A stretch of 55,201 nt of DNA. Origin: Clostridia bacterium. Its GTDB lineage: Bacteria; Bacillota; Clostridia; Peptostreptococcales; Anaerovoracaceae. The stretch's first letter is position 1. The number at the start of each line of letters is the position of its first letter. Location: contig CAJTER010000032.1 of the NCBI GenBank assembly GCA_910575405.1, forward strand, positions 1-55,201, given 5' to 3'. This document shows, piece after piece, positions 34,901 to 42,891 of this stretch. Position numbers and translations under genes: made by a program. The notes under the pieces were generated by a model. The model made no database searches. It had not been told where the DNA came from and worked only from the letters and a program-made list of their open reading frames with translations.

Positions 34901-36256
34901 TGTGTCGGCTGCCTCAGCAAGGCCGCAGGTGAAGTCTATACCCTGAAGGGCTATCACCGCATTGTGGATGACGTGATCCAAAAGCGATTCATTGACGATG
35001 AGAATTATGAAATGTTTGAGTACAATGAAATGAGGCATTCCATCTACTTCCACACTGCCAGGACGCTGCTTGCAGGCGATCACTTAAAGGAATCGGATTT
35101 TCCCAATTGCTGGGTAGAGCAAAATATTGTCCATTCCTATTTTATCAGCGATTTCAAAAAACTCCTTACGTTTGTAAAGGACTATACAGAAAAACAGAGC
35201 CTGGATCTGCTGCTTAGAAATAAGGATGATGAGTTCGAATGGTTCCGCATGGAAACGCACCGTATCGGCCATACAGAACAGGACATCAATACGCTCATCA
35301 TCTCTCTTCATCCTATTATGGACAACCAGCCTGCTCAAATGCAATATATCCGCAAGGATGACTATTATCATGCAATGCTGTCGGAAACAGTCGCCTATAT
35401 GGAGCTTGATCTGGACTCCGAGCTCATCCAGAACAGCGGCGGCCTGTGGGGAGGCTATGCTTCTGAAGTGCAGGATAATGCCATTACCTTCCGTGCTCTG
35501 GTATACAAATATGCTCATATGGTCGTTTCCCCCGAAGATGTAGACACCTATGTGCACTTCCTGAATCCGGATGTCATGTGCCAGAGCTTTAAGGATGGCC
35601 AGACCACCACAACGTATCAGTTCCGGAGAAATATGGGAGATGCTTCCTACCACTGGCTGGAGCTGAGCATCCATGTGTTCCAGGAGCAGGTTACGCAAAA
35701 CATGTATGCCCTCCTGTATCTGAAGGACATTGACACCCACAAACGCAGACAGCTCGAGCAGGAAAAGGCGGCAAGCCGGGATCCGCTCACCAATGTGCTC
35801 AATCGAAAGGCCATGAAGGACTCGGTCATTGAATATATGAATACTCAGGCAAACGATGAAGATACATATGCGCTCATGATCTTTGATCTGGATAACTTCA
35901 AGCAGATCAATGACACCCAGGGCCACCAGATGGGAGATGCTGCTCTGAAAATATTTGTAGCTACCCTTAAGGATACGTTCCGAACTTCCGACTTTATCGG
36001 CCGTCTGGGCGGTGATGAATTCCTGGTCTTTGTTACCAGACAGCTTTCCCGTGAAACTCTGGATCGGAGGCTGACCAGGATGCAGGAAAAGCTGCACCAC
36101 AACAAGGTAATTTCCCTTTCCTGCAGTATTGGGATTCATCTGCTGCACAAGGATGGGTTTGATTACGATGAAAGCCTGAAAAAGTCGGATACAGCCTTAT
36201 ATACCAGCAAAGATCGGGGAAAGGGAATCCATTCTTACTACAGGGATCCATCCTGA
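31979..36256 (+). CDS. Large multidomain cyclic-di-GMP enzyme (PAS-GGDEF-EAL-PAS-GAF-PAS-PAS-GGDEF)
   Basis: 1425 residues, no clear membrane helix. After a PAS-like region (about 20-140) comes a GGDEF domain (about 143-270) whose signature is degenerate (RTDEDHF). An EAL domain (about 310-550) keeps EALVRYH, ELTES, DDFGSGYSSL, KIDR, CEGVE and QGYYFSKP, so phosphodiesterase activity is likely. Next are a PAS-like segment with KKCYKVLQGKNDPCDFC (about 620-645), a GAF-like region (about 700-870) and further PAS-like segments. A C-terminal GGDEF (about 1265-1420) has FIGRLGGDEF and an RTSD inhibitory site five residues ahead. The protein could make and degrade cyclic-di-GMP. Monocistronic, with its own terminator. 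Confidence 0.9.
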   Translation: MKKNFRPIMAQTRETQIAEYAQFLAFLNDNTDDYLFLLDFTGAKIYFARDIADCYALDEQPEGGYLLQDWMNIVHTRDSLTLSHELNELQSGSKTVHNLDYRIMECGGDFVWVSCKGNIIQDEHGHPAIMIGCLSDTALADQIDPLTGLLNISKLLPGLTQSLQGGDSGILMFFDIDDFKTINAKYGRGFGYTLLYRIARLLEEYTDSKFQIYRTDEDHFVVNLAQGNRRHATVLYENIQKHMPEGCTISAGAAEYPEPTAQTANILLTYAENAVDMAKQEGKNRLCFFSLEQYEKQLYILDLTEEIRRSVQNNLKGFSLLYQPLVATDTCEVVGAEALVRYHSTVHGIVAPDVFVHILEQTDMMLPVGNWILKEAIFQCRKWRLQRPDFVVNINLSYAQLQHREMSDHLFSLLRQADLPDSAITLELTESMHLQNYTCLRRLFIPHDGEGIHIAIDDFGSGYSSLQYLQDLSVDAIKIDRCLVSHIHLSAYNYHLLQNILELARKARICVCCEGVESADELRTLRQMKPDLLQGYYFSKPLPPEQFEKLFILGHEKEALWASEIKADSYAPESPESSAIKDSDYKAILDQLEEVVYLSDMESYELYYMNRAGQRMTGVTDYQGKKCYKVLQGKNDPCDFCTNDDLQMNSFLTYTSSNQYLNHRLLEKCKLFHWNGKNVRLEVESNMAVIDSLLEDMETKLSVEEALVQMLFELSTLQDAHFAIQKLLRHTGTFYQAERCYICLRSPEENCWSNLYEWCQHEVERQQLSLLSIPDEWLRPWTNDFAQGKTLVIKDLDLYKDEQSPLWSILENKKISRMLVSPIMNGETVFGFIGVDNPKHLPYNEEFLVQGARTAANLFAQNEMLIVKKERLAEMTSMLKDEDILKSTGLGLWIIEIDSSQGICRMFVDENMNNIMGVEGSLNSVEYYRHWYENINDGYYNYVDNALKEMISSGNTISLEYTWNHPKRGEVAIQCVGCLSKAAGEVYTLKGYHRIVDDVIQKRFIDDENYEMFEYNEMRHSIYFHTARTLLAGDHLKESDFPNCWVEQNIVHSYFISDFKKLLTFVKDYTEKQSLDLLLRNKDDEFEWFRMETHRIGHTEQDINTLIISLHPIMDNQPAQMQYIRKDDYYHAMLSETVAYMELDLDSELIQNSGGLWGGYASEVQDNAITFRALVYKYAHMVVSPEDVDTYVHFLNPDVMCQSFKDGQTTTTYQFRRNMGDASYHWLELSIHVFQEQVTQNMYALLYLKDIDTHKRRQLEQEKAASRDPLTNVLNRKAMKDSVIEYMNTQANDEDTYALMIFDLDNFKQINDTQGHQMGDAALKIFVATLKDTFRTSDFIGRLGGDEFLVFVTRQLSRETLDRRLTRMQEKLHHNKVISLSCSIGIHLLHKDGFDYDESLKKSDTALYTSKDRGKGIHSYYRDPS

Positions 36257-36293
36257 TATCGCTTGTTTAAAACTGAACAACTGAAACGAAAAA

Positions 36294-36336
36294 GTGGAAA
36301 CAGGAAACCGTTCATGCGGCCTGTCTCCACTCTTTT
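36294..36336 (+). terminator. Terminator after EAL/GGDEF gene
   Basis: GTGGAAACAGG (36294-36304) pairs with CCTGTCTCCAC (36320-36330), one mismatch, followed by TCTTTT. Confidence 0.7.
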
Positions 36337-36391
36337 ATAATACCCCTTTTTCTAATGGCTCCTTAAAGCTCCCTGCTGCCGCACATTCCCC

Positions 36392-37324
36392 TTATGCACC
36401 AAACAGCGGGGTTGAATAATACCGATCCGCTGTATCCGGCAGCAGTACAACGATGGTCTTTCCTTCATTTTCCGAGCGCTCGGCAAGTTCTATTGCTGCC
36501 TTGAGAGCTGCTCCTGAGGAAATTCCCACCAGGAACCCTTCCTCCTTTGCGATCTCCCTGCCTGCTGAAAAGGCATCTTCATTTTCGATTTTCATCACTT
36601 CATCGTAAAGCTCTGTATTCAGCACCTGAGGTACAAAGCCTGCTCCGATTCCCTGTATCTTGTGAATGCCGCCTCTTCCCTCGGACAGAACTGGTGAGTC
36701 CGCCGGCTCAACTGCTATGATCTTCACATGCGGATTTTGGGATTTCAAGTATTCACCGGTTCCCGTGAGCGTCCCGCCTGTTCCGACTCCAGCAACAAAA
36801 ATATCAACCGTTCCATCCGTGTCCGCCCAGATTTCCGGCCCCGTGGTTTTCCTGTGGCTCTGCGGATTGGCAGGATTTACGAACTGTCCTGGTACAAAGC
36901 TGTTTTCCATCTGCTGCGCCAGCTCATCCGCCTTTTCAATCGCGCCCTTCATACCCTTTGCGCCTTCGGTCAAAACCAGCTCCGCTCCATAAGCCTTTAA
37001 AATATTTCTTCGCTCCACGCTCATAGTCTCCGGCATAGTCAGGATCATCCGATACCCCTTTGACGCTGCAATAGCCGCAAGACCGATTCCCGTATTTCCG
37101 GATGTAGGCTCTATGATAACCGAATTTTCCTTTAAAATGCCTTTTGCCTCCGCATCCTCGATCATGGATTTTGCGATCCGATCCTTTACGCTCCCTGCCG
37201 GATTGAGATATTCCAGCTTTGCGAGGACTGTTGCCTTTAGCTCATGCTTTTTTTCCAGATTGCACAGCTCCACCAGCGGAGTGTTTCCAATTAAATCTGC
37301 AATTCCTTTTTTTATGTTCGCCAT
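36392..37324 (-). CDS. cysK: Cysteine synthase A (O-acetylserine sulfhydrylase)
   Basis: 310 residues of a fold-type II PLP enzyme making cysteine from O-acetylserine and sulfide. The PLP lysine is in LNPAGSVKDRIA, the substrate loop in EPTSGNTGIGLA, the phosphate loop in GVGTGGTLTG and ends with PDTADRYYSTPLF. ATG at 37324 has AGGAGG 6 bp upstream; the frame extends to 37363 without such a site. It has its own promoter and lies after metY, together giving sulfide assimilation by two routes. Confidence 0.95.
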   Translation of the reverse strand: MANIKKGIADLIGNTPLVELCNLEKKHELKATVLAKLEYLNPAGSVKDRIAKSMIEDAEAKGILKENSVIIEPTSGNTGIGLAAIAASKGYRMILTMPETMSVERRNILKAYGAELVLTEGAKGMKGAIEKADELAQQMENSFVPGQFVNPANPQSHRKTTGPEIWADTDGTVDIFVAGVGTGGTLTGTGEYLKSQNPHVKIIAVEPADSPVLSEGRGGIHKIQGIGAGFVPQVLNTELYDEVMKIENEDAFSAGREIAKEEGFLVGISSGAALKAAIELAERSENEGKTIVVLLPDTADRYYSTPLFGA

Positions 37325-37380
37325 GTTGTTCCTCCTGTTTATATTCGTTCTCTTTTCTTTCAATCTATTTCTATATTTCC

Positions 37381-37425
37381 AGTATAAACTTCCCGGCTTT
37401 TCCTGTCTACTTTAATATATGAACA
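37381..37425 (-). promoter_or_regulatory. cysK promoter
   Basis: On the minus strand -35 TAGACA (37404-37409), a 17-bp spacer and -10 TATACT (37381-37386). Upstream, ATATATTAAAGTAG overlaps the -35 and weakly recalls the motif shared by metY and the Rrf2 gene. Confidence 0.55.
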
Positions 37426-37499
37426 TCACACCTCCGCAGCCTGCCTCAGCCAAAAGGCCTCAGCTCTCTCGTCCTTCTTTCTCTCCAGTTTCTTTCTTC

Positions 37500-38795
37500 T
37501 TATCCGTTAAAGGCCTGGTCAAGATCTGCGATAATATCCCGAATATGTTCGGTTCCAATGGACAGGCGGATGGTATTTGGCCCGATCCCCTGCTCCTTCA
37601 ATTCTTCCTCATTGAGCTGAGAATGGGTGGTGCTGGCCGGGTGAATGACCAGAGATTTGACATCCGCCACATTGGCAAGCAGGGAGAAAATCTGCAGCCG
37701 GTCGATAAAGCGCTTTGCTTCCTCTGCGCCGCCCTTGATGTCAAATGTAAAGATAGAGCCCGCCCCGTTTGGAAAATAGCGGTCGTACAGCTCCTTGCTG
37801 CCGCTGCCGGGAAGGGATGGGTGGTTTACCTTCTCAACTTTTGGGTGATTCTTTAAATATTCGATGACCTTCAAGGTATTCTCAACATGCCGCTCTACGC
37901 GTAGAGACAGGGTCTCCAGGCCCTGCAGCAAAAGAAAGGCATTAAAGGGCGAAATAGTTGCTCCTGTATCGCGAAGAAGAATTGCCCGGATTTTTGTGAC
38001 AAAGGCTGCCGCACCGACTGCCTCTGTGAAGGAAATCCCGTGATAGCTGGGGTTTGGTTCTGTCAGAGAGGGGAACTTCCCGCTCTTTTTCCAGTCAAAT
38101 TTGCCGCTGTCTACAATAATACCTCCCAGAGTAGTGCCATGCCCTCCGATAAATTTTGTTGCCGAATGAACTACGATATCCGCGCCATGTTCAATGGGCC
38201 GCAAAAGATACGGTGTGGCAAAAGTGCTGTCTACTACAAGGGGAATCCCATTATCATGGGCAATCTGCGCTGTCTGCTCAATATCAATCATATTGGAGTT
38301 GGGGTTTCCCAAGGTCTCAATGAAGATGGCCTTTGTATTGGGCTGTACCGCCCTCTCAAAGCTCCCCGCTTCATCCGGATCAACGAAGGTGGTCTCAATT
38401 CCGTATTCAGGAAGCGTATGAGCCAGGAGATTGTAGGTTCCTCCGTATATGGTTTTTGCCGCCACAATATGATCCCCCGCATGGGCAAGATTCTGGATGG
38501 TATACGTAATAGCTGCCGCACCGGAAGCCAGGGCCAGAGCCGCAGCCCCTCCTTCAAGGGCTGCTATCCGCTTTTCCAGAACATCCTGCGTCGAGTTGGT
38601 CAGCCTGCCGTAAATATTTCCCGCATCAGCTAGACCAAACCTCGCCGCCGCATGGGCGCAATCCCGAAATACATAAGATGTCGTCTGGTAGATCGGCACT
38701 GCTCGCGCGTCCGAGGCTGGATCCGGCTCCTCCTGTCCGATGTGAAGCTGCTTTGTTTCAAATTCCCAATTTTCTGTGTTTGCAATCTTTGCCAT
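37500..38795 (-). CDS. metY: O-acetylhomoserine sulfhydrylase (MetY-type)
   Basis: 431 residues of the Cys/Met-metabolism PLP family. N-terminal [27 protein letters not shown]-type sequence, then [22 protein letters not shown], and the PLP lysine in [16 protein letters not shown]. Length and the long N-terminus fit OAH sulfhydrylase, which makes homocysteine from O-acetylhomoserine and sulfide. ATG at 38795 has AAAGGGG just upstream. The promoter at 38840-38868 holds a motif also found in front of the Rrf2 regulator. Confidence 0.9.
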   Translation of the reverse strand: MAKIANTENWEFETKQLHIGQEEPDPASDARAVPIYQTTSYVFRDCAHAAARFGLADAGNIYGRLTNSTQDVLEKRIAALEGGAAALALASGAAAITYTIQNLAHAGDHIVAAKTIYGGTYNLLAHTLPEYGIETTFVDPDEAGSFERAVQPNTKAIFIETLGNPNSNMIDIEQTAQIAHDNGIPLVVDSTFATPYLLRPIEHGADIVVHSATKFIGGHGTTLGGIIVDSGKFDWKKSGKFPSLTEPNPSYHGISFTEAVGAAAFVTKIRAILLRDTGATISPFNAFLLLQGLETLSLRVERHVENTLKVIEYLKNHPKVEKVNHPSLPGSGSKELYDRYFPNGAGSIFTFDIKGGAEEAKRFIDRLQIFSLLANVADVKSLVIHPASTTHSQLNEEELKEQGIGPNTIRLSIGTEHIRDIIADLDQAFNG

Positions 38796-38820
38796 GTTTA
38801 GCCCCTTTCTTTTTATTCCT

Positions 38821-38868
38821 ATATGTTTAGTATGAATAAATACTAACACAGACCTTTCCTTCTGTCAA
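38821..38868 (-). promoter_or_regulatory. metY promoter with Rrf2-type operator candidate
   Basis: On the minus strand -35 TTGACA (38863-38868), a 17-bp spacer and -10 TAGTAT (38840-38845). A dyad TTAGTAT (38827-38833)/ATACTAA (38840-38846) overlaps the -10. Plus-strand ATATGTTTAGTA at 38821-38832 is identical to 44557-44568. Confidence 0.6.
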
Positions 38869-38960
38869 CTAGAAAATGAAAATTCTAAAGATACTTAAAA
38901 GTGCTCCCTACTTGCAAGCGGCCCCGCATCCTTATTTTGGGTGCTCTAGAAAGTACAGAA

Positions 38961-38992
38961 AAAGACGGCGAATCCTTTGAGAAACACCGTCT
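38961..38992 (-). terminator. Terminator after M56 gene, copy 1
   Basis: On the minus strand GACGGTG pairs with CGCCGTC (one G-T pair), then TTTTTCTG. The 3' half ATTCGCCGTCTTT is shared with the terminators at 40981 and 45602. Confidence 0.75.
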
Positions 38993-39030
38993 CCTGTTCA
39001 TCATTTTACAATATCCTGCAGGCTCTTTCT

Positions 39031-40416
39031 TTACCTGTCATCTGTTTCATCTGCTTCGGACTGTGCGCTGGCATCCGACCTCATGCCAGGCTTCAGCTGA
39101 ACCACATCTTCACTTTCTATCTCTACGTTCATCTCGGACGAATCTGCGCCTTCAATGGCACTGCTTTCCACTTTATCCCCCTTGGCAGGCTTCTCTTCTT
39201 CTATGCTACTGAAAAGCATAGTCTGCAGAGGAACAACACTTGCTATAACAACGGTCTTTTTGCCTGCGCGGTTCTCATCGGCTGCAAAAAAGGCCATGCA
39301 GGATCCCGCTTTCACTTCTTTTAAAGAAGTCTTCAGTTCCTTTTCATACTTGTCGTAATCTTTCCGTGACATTGTTCCGGCCTGCAGCAGCTTTTTCGCT
39401 TCCTTCAGCTCTCCGGCCACATAAGCCTCATATTCATCTGCAGTACATCTCTGCGCATCCTTCAGATTGATATCCTCTTCTCCTGCGCCGCCTACTTCCT
39501 GCTCTGTCACTGCGCTTTTCTTTGCCGGCTCCGCCTTTTTATCTGCCGGTGCATCGGTTGCGAATACAGCTGTGGTTCCCAAAATCATAACAGCCGCTGC
39601 ACATACAGCGATGATCGATTGTTTCCTTGTCATAATACACTTAATCCTTTCCTCCAGCGGATTTCTCGAAAATCCGCATGTCAACGGTGAGCGCCTTTCG
39701 CAGCGCTCTGCAACAGCGATCAAGGAGAGTGCATAGCTGCTCTTTTCCCGCTCCGGAAGCCGGCTCAGCACCCATTCATCACAGGACACTTCCAGATCCC
39801 GTCCCAGCAGGATTACCATGAGCCAGACGGCAGGGTTGAACCAGTGGATGGCCGCGGCTGTAAGGGCCAGCAGCTTCCACAGGTTGTCGCGCCTCAGAAT
39901 GTGAATACGTTCATGCAGTAAGATATAGGGCAGCAGTTCTTCGCTGATACCTTCTGGCAGCAGGATCTTTGGGTGAATAATGCCGCAGACCCTAGGTGAC
40001 ACAATTTTTTTACACACATACACACCGTCTTTCAGCTGACTCACCTTTCGGCTTTCATACAGACTGCGCACATAGAGGATGGCAATGCATGCCATCAAAA
40101 ATACCGCTACGGTCAGCCATATTGTTTCAGAAAGGCTCCAGCTTTCAGCAGCAATTTTCCCGGCTGTCTCTACATACACCGGCATCTGCAGCTGCGCGGC
40201 GGCAGATGCTTTTTCCGGCGGCACCTTCTCCTGGAACACACTCCAAATGCTGGCAGCAAAGGGAAGCTCCACCGGACACAGCAGCCGAAAAACTGCAGCC
40301 ACCCATAATGCAGCAAATGCGGTGCGGGGCAGCCTGCTTTTAAACAGCAACCTCAGAACTGCGATTACACTGATAAACAATGCTCCGCTGAGACTTATGC
40401 TAAAAAAGTTACTCAT
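39031..40416 (-). CDS. M56 (BlaR1/MecR1-type) membrane peptidase, copy 1
   Basis: 461 residues. Four N-terminal membrane helices, a cytoplasmic metalloprotease loop with HERIH (zinc motif HExxH, about residue 165) and LGRDLEVSCDEWVL, then a further helix near 275. The outer C-terminal domain (about 290-461) is charged and has no penicillin-binding motif, so the signal is not read by a classical beta-lactam sensor. M56 proteins cleave or inactivate BlaI-type repressors. No blaI precedes this copy, but its promoter has BlaI-like operators identical in style to those of copy 2. Clearly homologous to 45669-46991 over the first 290 residues; the tails diverge. Confidence 0.85.
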   Translation of the reverse strand: MSNFFSISLSGALFISVIAVLRLLFKSRLPRTAFAALWVAAVFRLLCPVELPFAASIWSVFQEKVPPEKASAAAQLQMPVYVETAGKIAAESWSLSETIWLTVAVFLMACIAILYVRSLYESRKVSQLKDGVYVCKKIVSPRVCGIIHPKILLPEGISEELLPYILLHERIHILRRDNLWKLLALTAAAIHWFNPAVWLMVILLGRDLEVSCDEWVLSRLPEREKSSYALSLIAVAERCERRSPLTCGFSRNPLEERIKCIMTRKQSIIAVCAAAVMILGTTAVFATDAPADKKAEPAKKSAVTEQEVGGAGEEDINLKDAQRCTADEYEAYVAGELKEAKKLLQAGTMSRKDYDKYEKELKTSLKEVKAGSCMAFFAADENRAGKKTVVIASVVPLQTMLFSSIEEEKPAKGDKVESSAIEGADSSEMNVEIESEDVVQLKPGMRSDASAQSEADETDDR

Positions 40417-40447
40417 ATTGCTACTCTCCTGTTATCGTCATATGACT

Positions 40448-40500
40448 ACTATGATAGTTAACTATAATTTTATACTATCACAATAGTCACAACCTGTCAA
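40448..40500 (-). promoter_or_regulatory. Promoter and BlaI-type operators of M56 copy 1
   Basis: On the minus strand -35 TTGACA (40495-40500), a 17-bp spacer and -10 TAGTAT (40472-40477). Two dyads: ACTATCACAATAGT (40474-40487) over the -10 and ACTATGATAGT (40448-40458) downstream. It closely resembles the blaI promoter at 47391-47446. The -35 overlaps the end of the decayed ATPase gene. Confidence 0.7.
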
Positions 40501-40819
40501 CCATTTTTTCTGCCCGACTCCAGATCCCGCATTTGAATTCTAGGATCATAGCGGCATTCTGCCTGTTTCTCATAAAGTCACTCATTTCTTCCCAGTAGCC
40601 TTTTACGCGATCGCTTCTTCCTGCGTAATCTATGGAAAAGAACTGTTCCATCATGCTCATGTTCAGGGTCTTTCCAAAGCACCTGGGCCTGGTGATGAGG
40701 GCCACCTCATCACCCGCTCCCCGCCATTCCCGGATAAAGCTCGTTTTGTCAATGTAAAAATAGTCGTTTGTACGGATGGTCTCAAAATCCTAACCGCCAA
40801 TACTGATGGTTCTCGCCAT
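40487..40819 (-). pseudogene. Decayed AAA-ATPase-like/PDDEXK_9 gene, copy 1
   Basis: It starts MARTISIGG, then an in-frame TAG near 40790 where copy 2 has CAG. DFETIRTND and LITRPRCFGKTLNM (ATPase P-loop region) follow. After SIDYAGRSD the sequence jumps to GYWEEMSDFM and then to AAMILEFK, which in intact relatives are hundreds of residues further on. A nonsense mutation and at least two deletions make this a pseudogene. The intact family joins an AAA-ATPase-like domain to a C-terminal PD-(D/E)XK nuclease-like domain. Confidence 0.8.
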
Positions 40820-41029
40820 GTTCCTCTCCTTTCCTTCGCCTTCCGGCTGCCCCTTTTTCCTTATGATATTACGATTATACCATAGCTCTCCGTTCTTCAC
40901 ACGGATAAAATTCCTTTGACCGTTTTGGCTGCCTGTGTTCTGCAATTGCCTATCCGCTATCGTCCCCTTAAATACGCAAAGACGGCGAATCTGTCGCAAT
41001 TCACCGCCTGTCGCCCGCGCCATTTATAT
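40612..41029. repeat. About 415-bp repeat, copy 1 (terminator, promoter and 5' end of ATPase-like gene)
   Basis: Closely similar to 45232-45651 along its full length, in the same orientation. It contains the start of the decayed ATPase gene, a promoter with extended -10 TGGTATAAT (minus strand, 40874-40882) and the preceding terminator hairpin. Confidence 0.8.
40981..41008 (-). terminator. Terminator after the amidohydrolase gene
   Basis: On the minus strand GGCGGTGAAT and ATTCGCCGTC form a 10-bp stem with two G-T pairs, followed by TTTGCG. It lies 59 bp past the amidohydrolase stop. Confidence 0.65.
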
Positions 41030-41066
41030 TTACCAGGCGCTCTTTCTTTTGCTTTATCTATCTTTT

Positions 41067-42788
41067 TTATTTCGCTTCGTAAATGGTCTTACCTTTGAGC
41101 ATAGTTTTCAATACTTTTACAGAACCGATTTTCGTCGGTTCGATCTTGGTAATATCCTGATCCAGAAGAATCAGATCCGCGCTTTTTCCTTCTTCCACAG
41201 TCCCAAAAACATCTTCCGCATAGTTTTCATAAGCTCCGTTAATGGTGGCTGCCTGGATCATCTGATCCACCGTAACTCTCTGCTCTGCTCCCAACAGCGT
41301 TTTTTCATCTCCCGCCGCATCACATCTTGTGACTCCCGTCTGAATGGCGGCCAGGGGCATTGCCGGTACGGTTACCGGATAGTCACTGGCACAGGTGACG
41401 GTAATTCCTGCATCGAAAAAGTCCTTCATGGGATATTCGTTGTTGGCCCGTTCTTTTCCAAGATACGGTGTTTCCAACTCTTCAAAGTAGCCCGGCTCCT
41501 TGCAGAACCAGTATGGGTTTGCCGCAGCGATGACTTTGAGATCTGCCATACGCTCAATATCCTTATCCCTTACAATCTGCAGGTGAGTGATGGCAGTCCT
41601 CCTGTCCTTGTCACCGTTTTGATCCTGCACATATTGATAGGCATCGACTGTCATTTTTACTGCGCCATCGCCAATAGCATGGGTGTGAAGCTGCAGCCCC
41701 AGCTCGTCGATTTTAGCGCATACCTTGTTGAGATGCTCCTGCTTCCAGAGGATTTCCCCCTTGTAGTCTGGATCATCCGCATAGCCGTCCAGCATAAAGG
41801 CGGTTTTTCCTTCCACAACGCCGTCTACCAGCAGCTTGATGGTGGTCAGTTCAAAGTCTCCTCCCTTTGATTCTTCTGCCAGCTTTGCCGCTTTTTCCGC
41901 TTCCTTTATGGGGTCGCCTGTATCCAGAATCTGATAGCCGCCGTATACTCTCAGCACCAGCTCACCTGCTTCGTCCAGTTCATTATAGGCCTGCAGAAGA
42001 TTCGGCCCGCCTGCTAGATTTACCATTGGTTCAAAATAGGCGGTAATACCGTATTCCTTTACTTCGTTCTGGTAATTGAGAATTCCCTCTTTGTACTGCT
42101 CTACTGAGTATTCAGGGATAATCGCCGTTACCAGATCTCCTGCCTTTTCACGGAAAGTTCCTGTAGGGTTTCCGTCCTTGTCCCGTTCAATGACACCGCC
42201 CGGCACATCCTTTGTATCCTTTGTAACGCCTGTCAGCTCCAAGGCCTTTGAGTTGACCCAGTAGGAGTGGTGATCGCCGGAAACCAGTACAACTGGGATG
42301 TCCTTACAGGCTTCGTCAAGAAGTTCCGTAGTGGGGCCGCCCTCAGGACAGTAGCCGTTGATCCAGCCCGCGCCGTTGATGAACTTCATATCCGGGTTTT
42401 CCTTTACAAAGTTTCTCACCGTCTCTTGATATTCCTTCATGGAAGCATCGTCGTAGAGGTTTACTTCAAAGAGGTTTCCCACACCTCCCTGATGCCCGTG
42501 GGCATGACTTTCCATAAAGCTTGCCATCGCCATACCATCTCCTGTTTCCAGGATTTCCGTATCATCTCCTGTAAAGTCTCCGGCGCCTTTTTCATCTCCT
42601 ACATAAACGAAGGTTCCATCCTTAATGGCAGCTGCCTGAGCTGTCCCCGCTTCTGTACCTGTATAAATATTTCCCTTTATGATCACATCTGCCGCAGCGC
42701 TGTCTTTGCTGCTGCCTGAGCCACACCCTGTACAAAGGGATAGAGTGAGTACAAGTACGAATACTCCTGTCAGAATTTTCTTTTTCAT
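41067..42788 (-). CDS. Lipoprotein amidohydrolase, YtcJ-like
   Basis: 573 residues. A lipobox (LSLCTGC, cysteine about residue 22) indicates attachment to the outer face of the membrane. The amidohydrolase barrel shows ESHAHGHQGG, SGDHHSYWVNSKALELTGV, GVIERDKDGNPTG, HTHAIGDGA, THLQIV and CASDYPVTVP, as in YtcJ-type enzymes that hydrolyse amides, esters or formamide groups. The substrate is unknown. The upstream AraC-type gene, about 100 bp away on the same strand, is its likely regulator. Export of a YtcJ protein as a lipoprotein is less usual than a cytoplasmic location. Confidence 0.87.
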   Translation of the reverse strand: MKKKILTGVFVLVLTLSLCTGCGSGSSKDSAAADVIIKGNIYTGTEAGTAQAAAIKDGTFVYVGDEKGAGDFTGDDTEILETGDGMAMASFMESHAHGHQGGVGNLFEVNLYDDASMKEYQETVRNFVKENPDMKFINGAGWINGYCPEGGPTTELLDEACKDIPVVLVSGDHHSYWVNSKALELTGVTKDTKDVPGGVIERDKDGNPTGTFREKAGDLVTAIIPEYSVEQYKEGILNYQNEVKEYGITAYFEPMVNLAGGPNLLQAYNELDEAGELVLRVYGGYQILDTGDPIKEAEKAAKLAEESKGGDFELTTIKLLVDGVVEGKTAFMLDGYADDPDYKGEILWKQEHLNKVCAKIDELGLQLHTHAIGDGAVKMTVDAYQYVQDQNGDKDRRTAITHLQIVRDKDIERMADLKVIAAANPYWFCKEPGYFEELETPYLGKERANNEYPMKDFFDAGITVTCASDYPVTVPAMPLAAIQTGVTRCDAAGDEKTLLGAEQRVTVDQMIQAATINGAYENYAEDVFGTVEEGKSADLILLDQDITKIEPTKIGSVKVLKTMLKGKTIYEAK

Positions 42789-42891
42789 GGCCGTTTCTCT
42801 CTTTCTTAATTTTTAAAAAATTCTAACATGTAAAATGTCGGAAAAACAGCGCATATTTTGATATGTTTTGTGTGCGATTTTGACTTTTTAA

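Noticed and set aside
35084-36148. 354-residue minus-strand open frame
   Set aside because: It lies wholly opposite the C-terminal half of the EAL/GGDEF gene, whose motifs are clear; no start signals of its own.
40935-41870. 311-residue plus-strand open frame
   Set aside because: Antisense to the amidohydrolase and its terminator; composition unlike a real protein.
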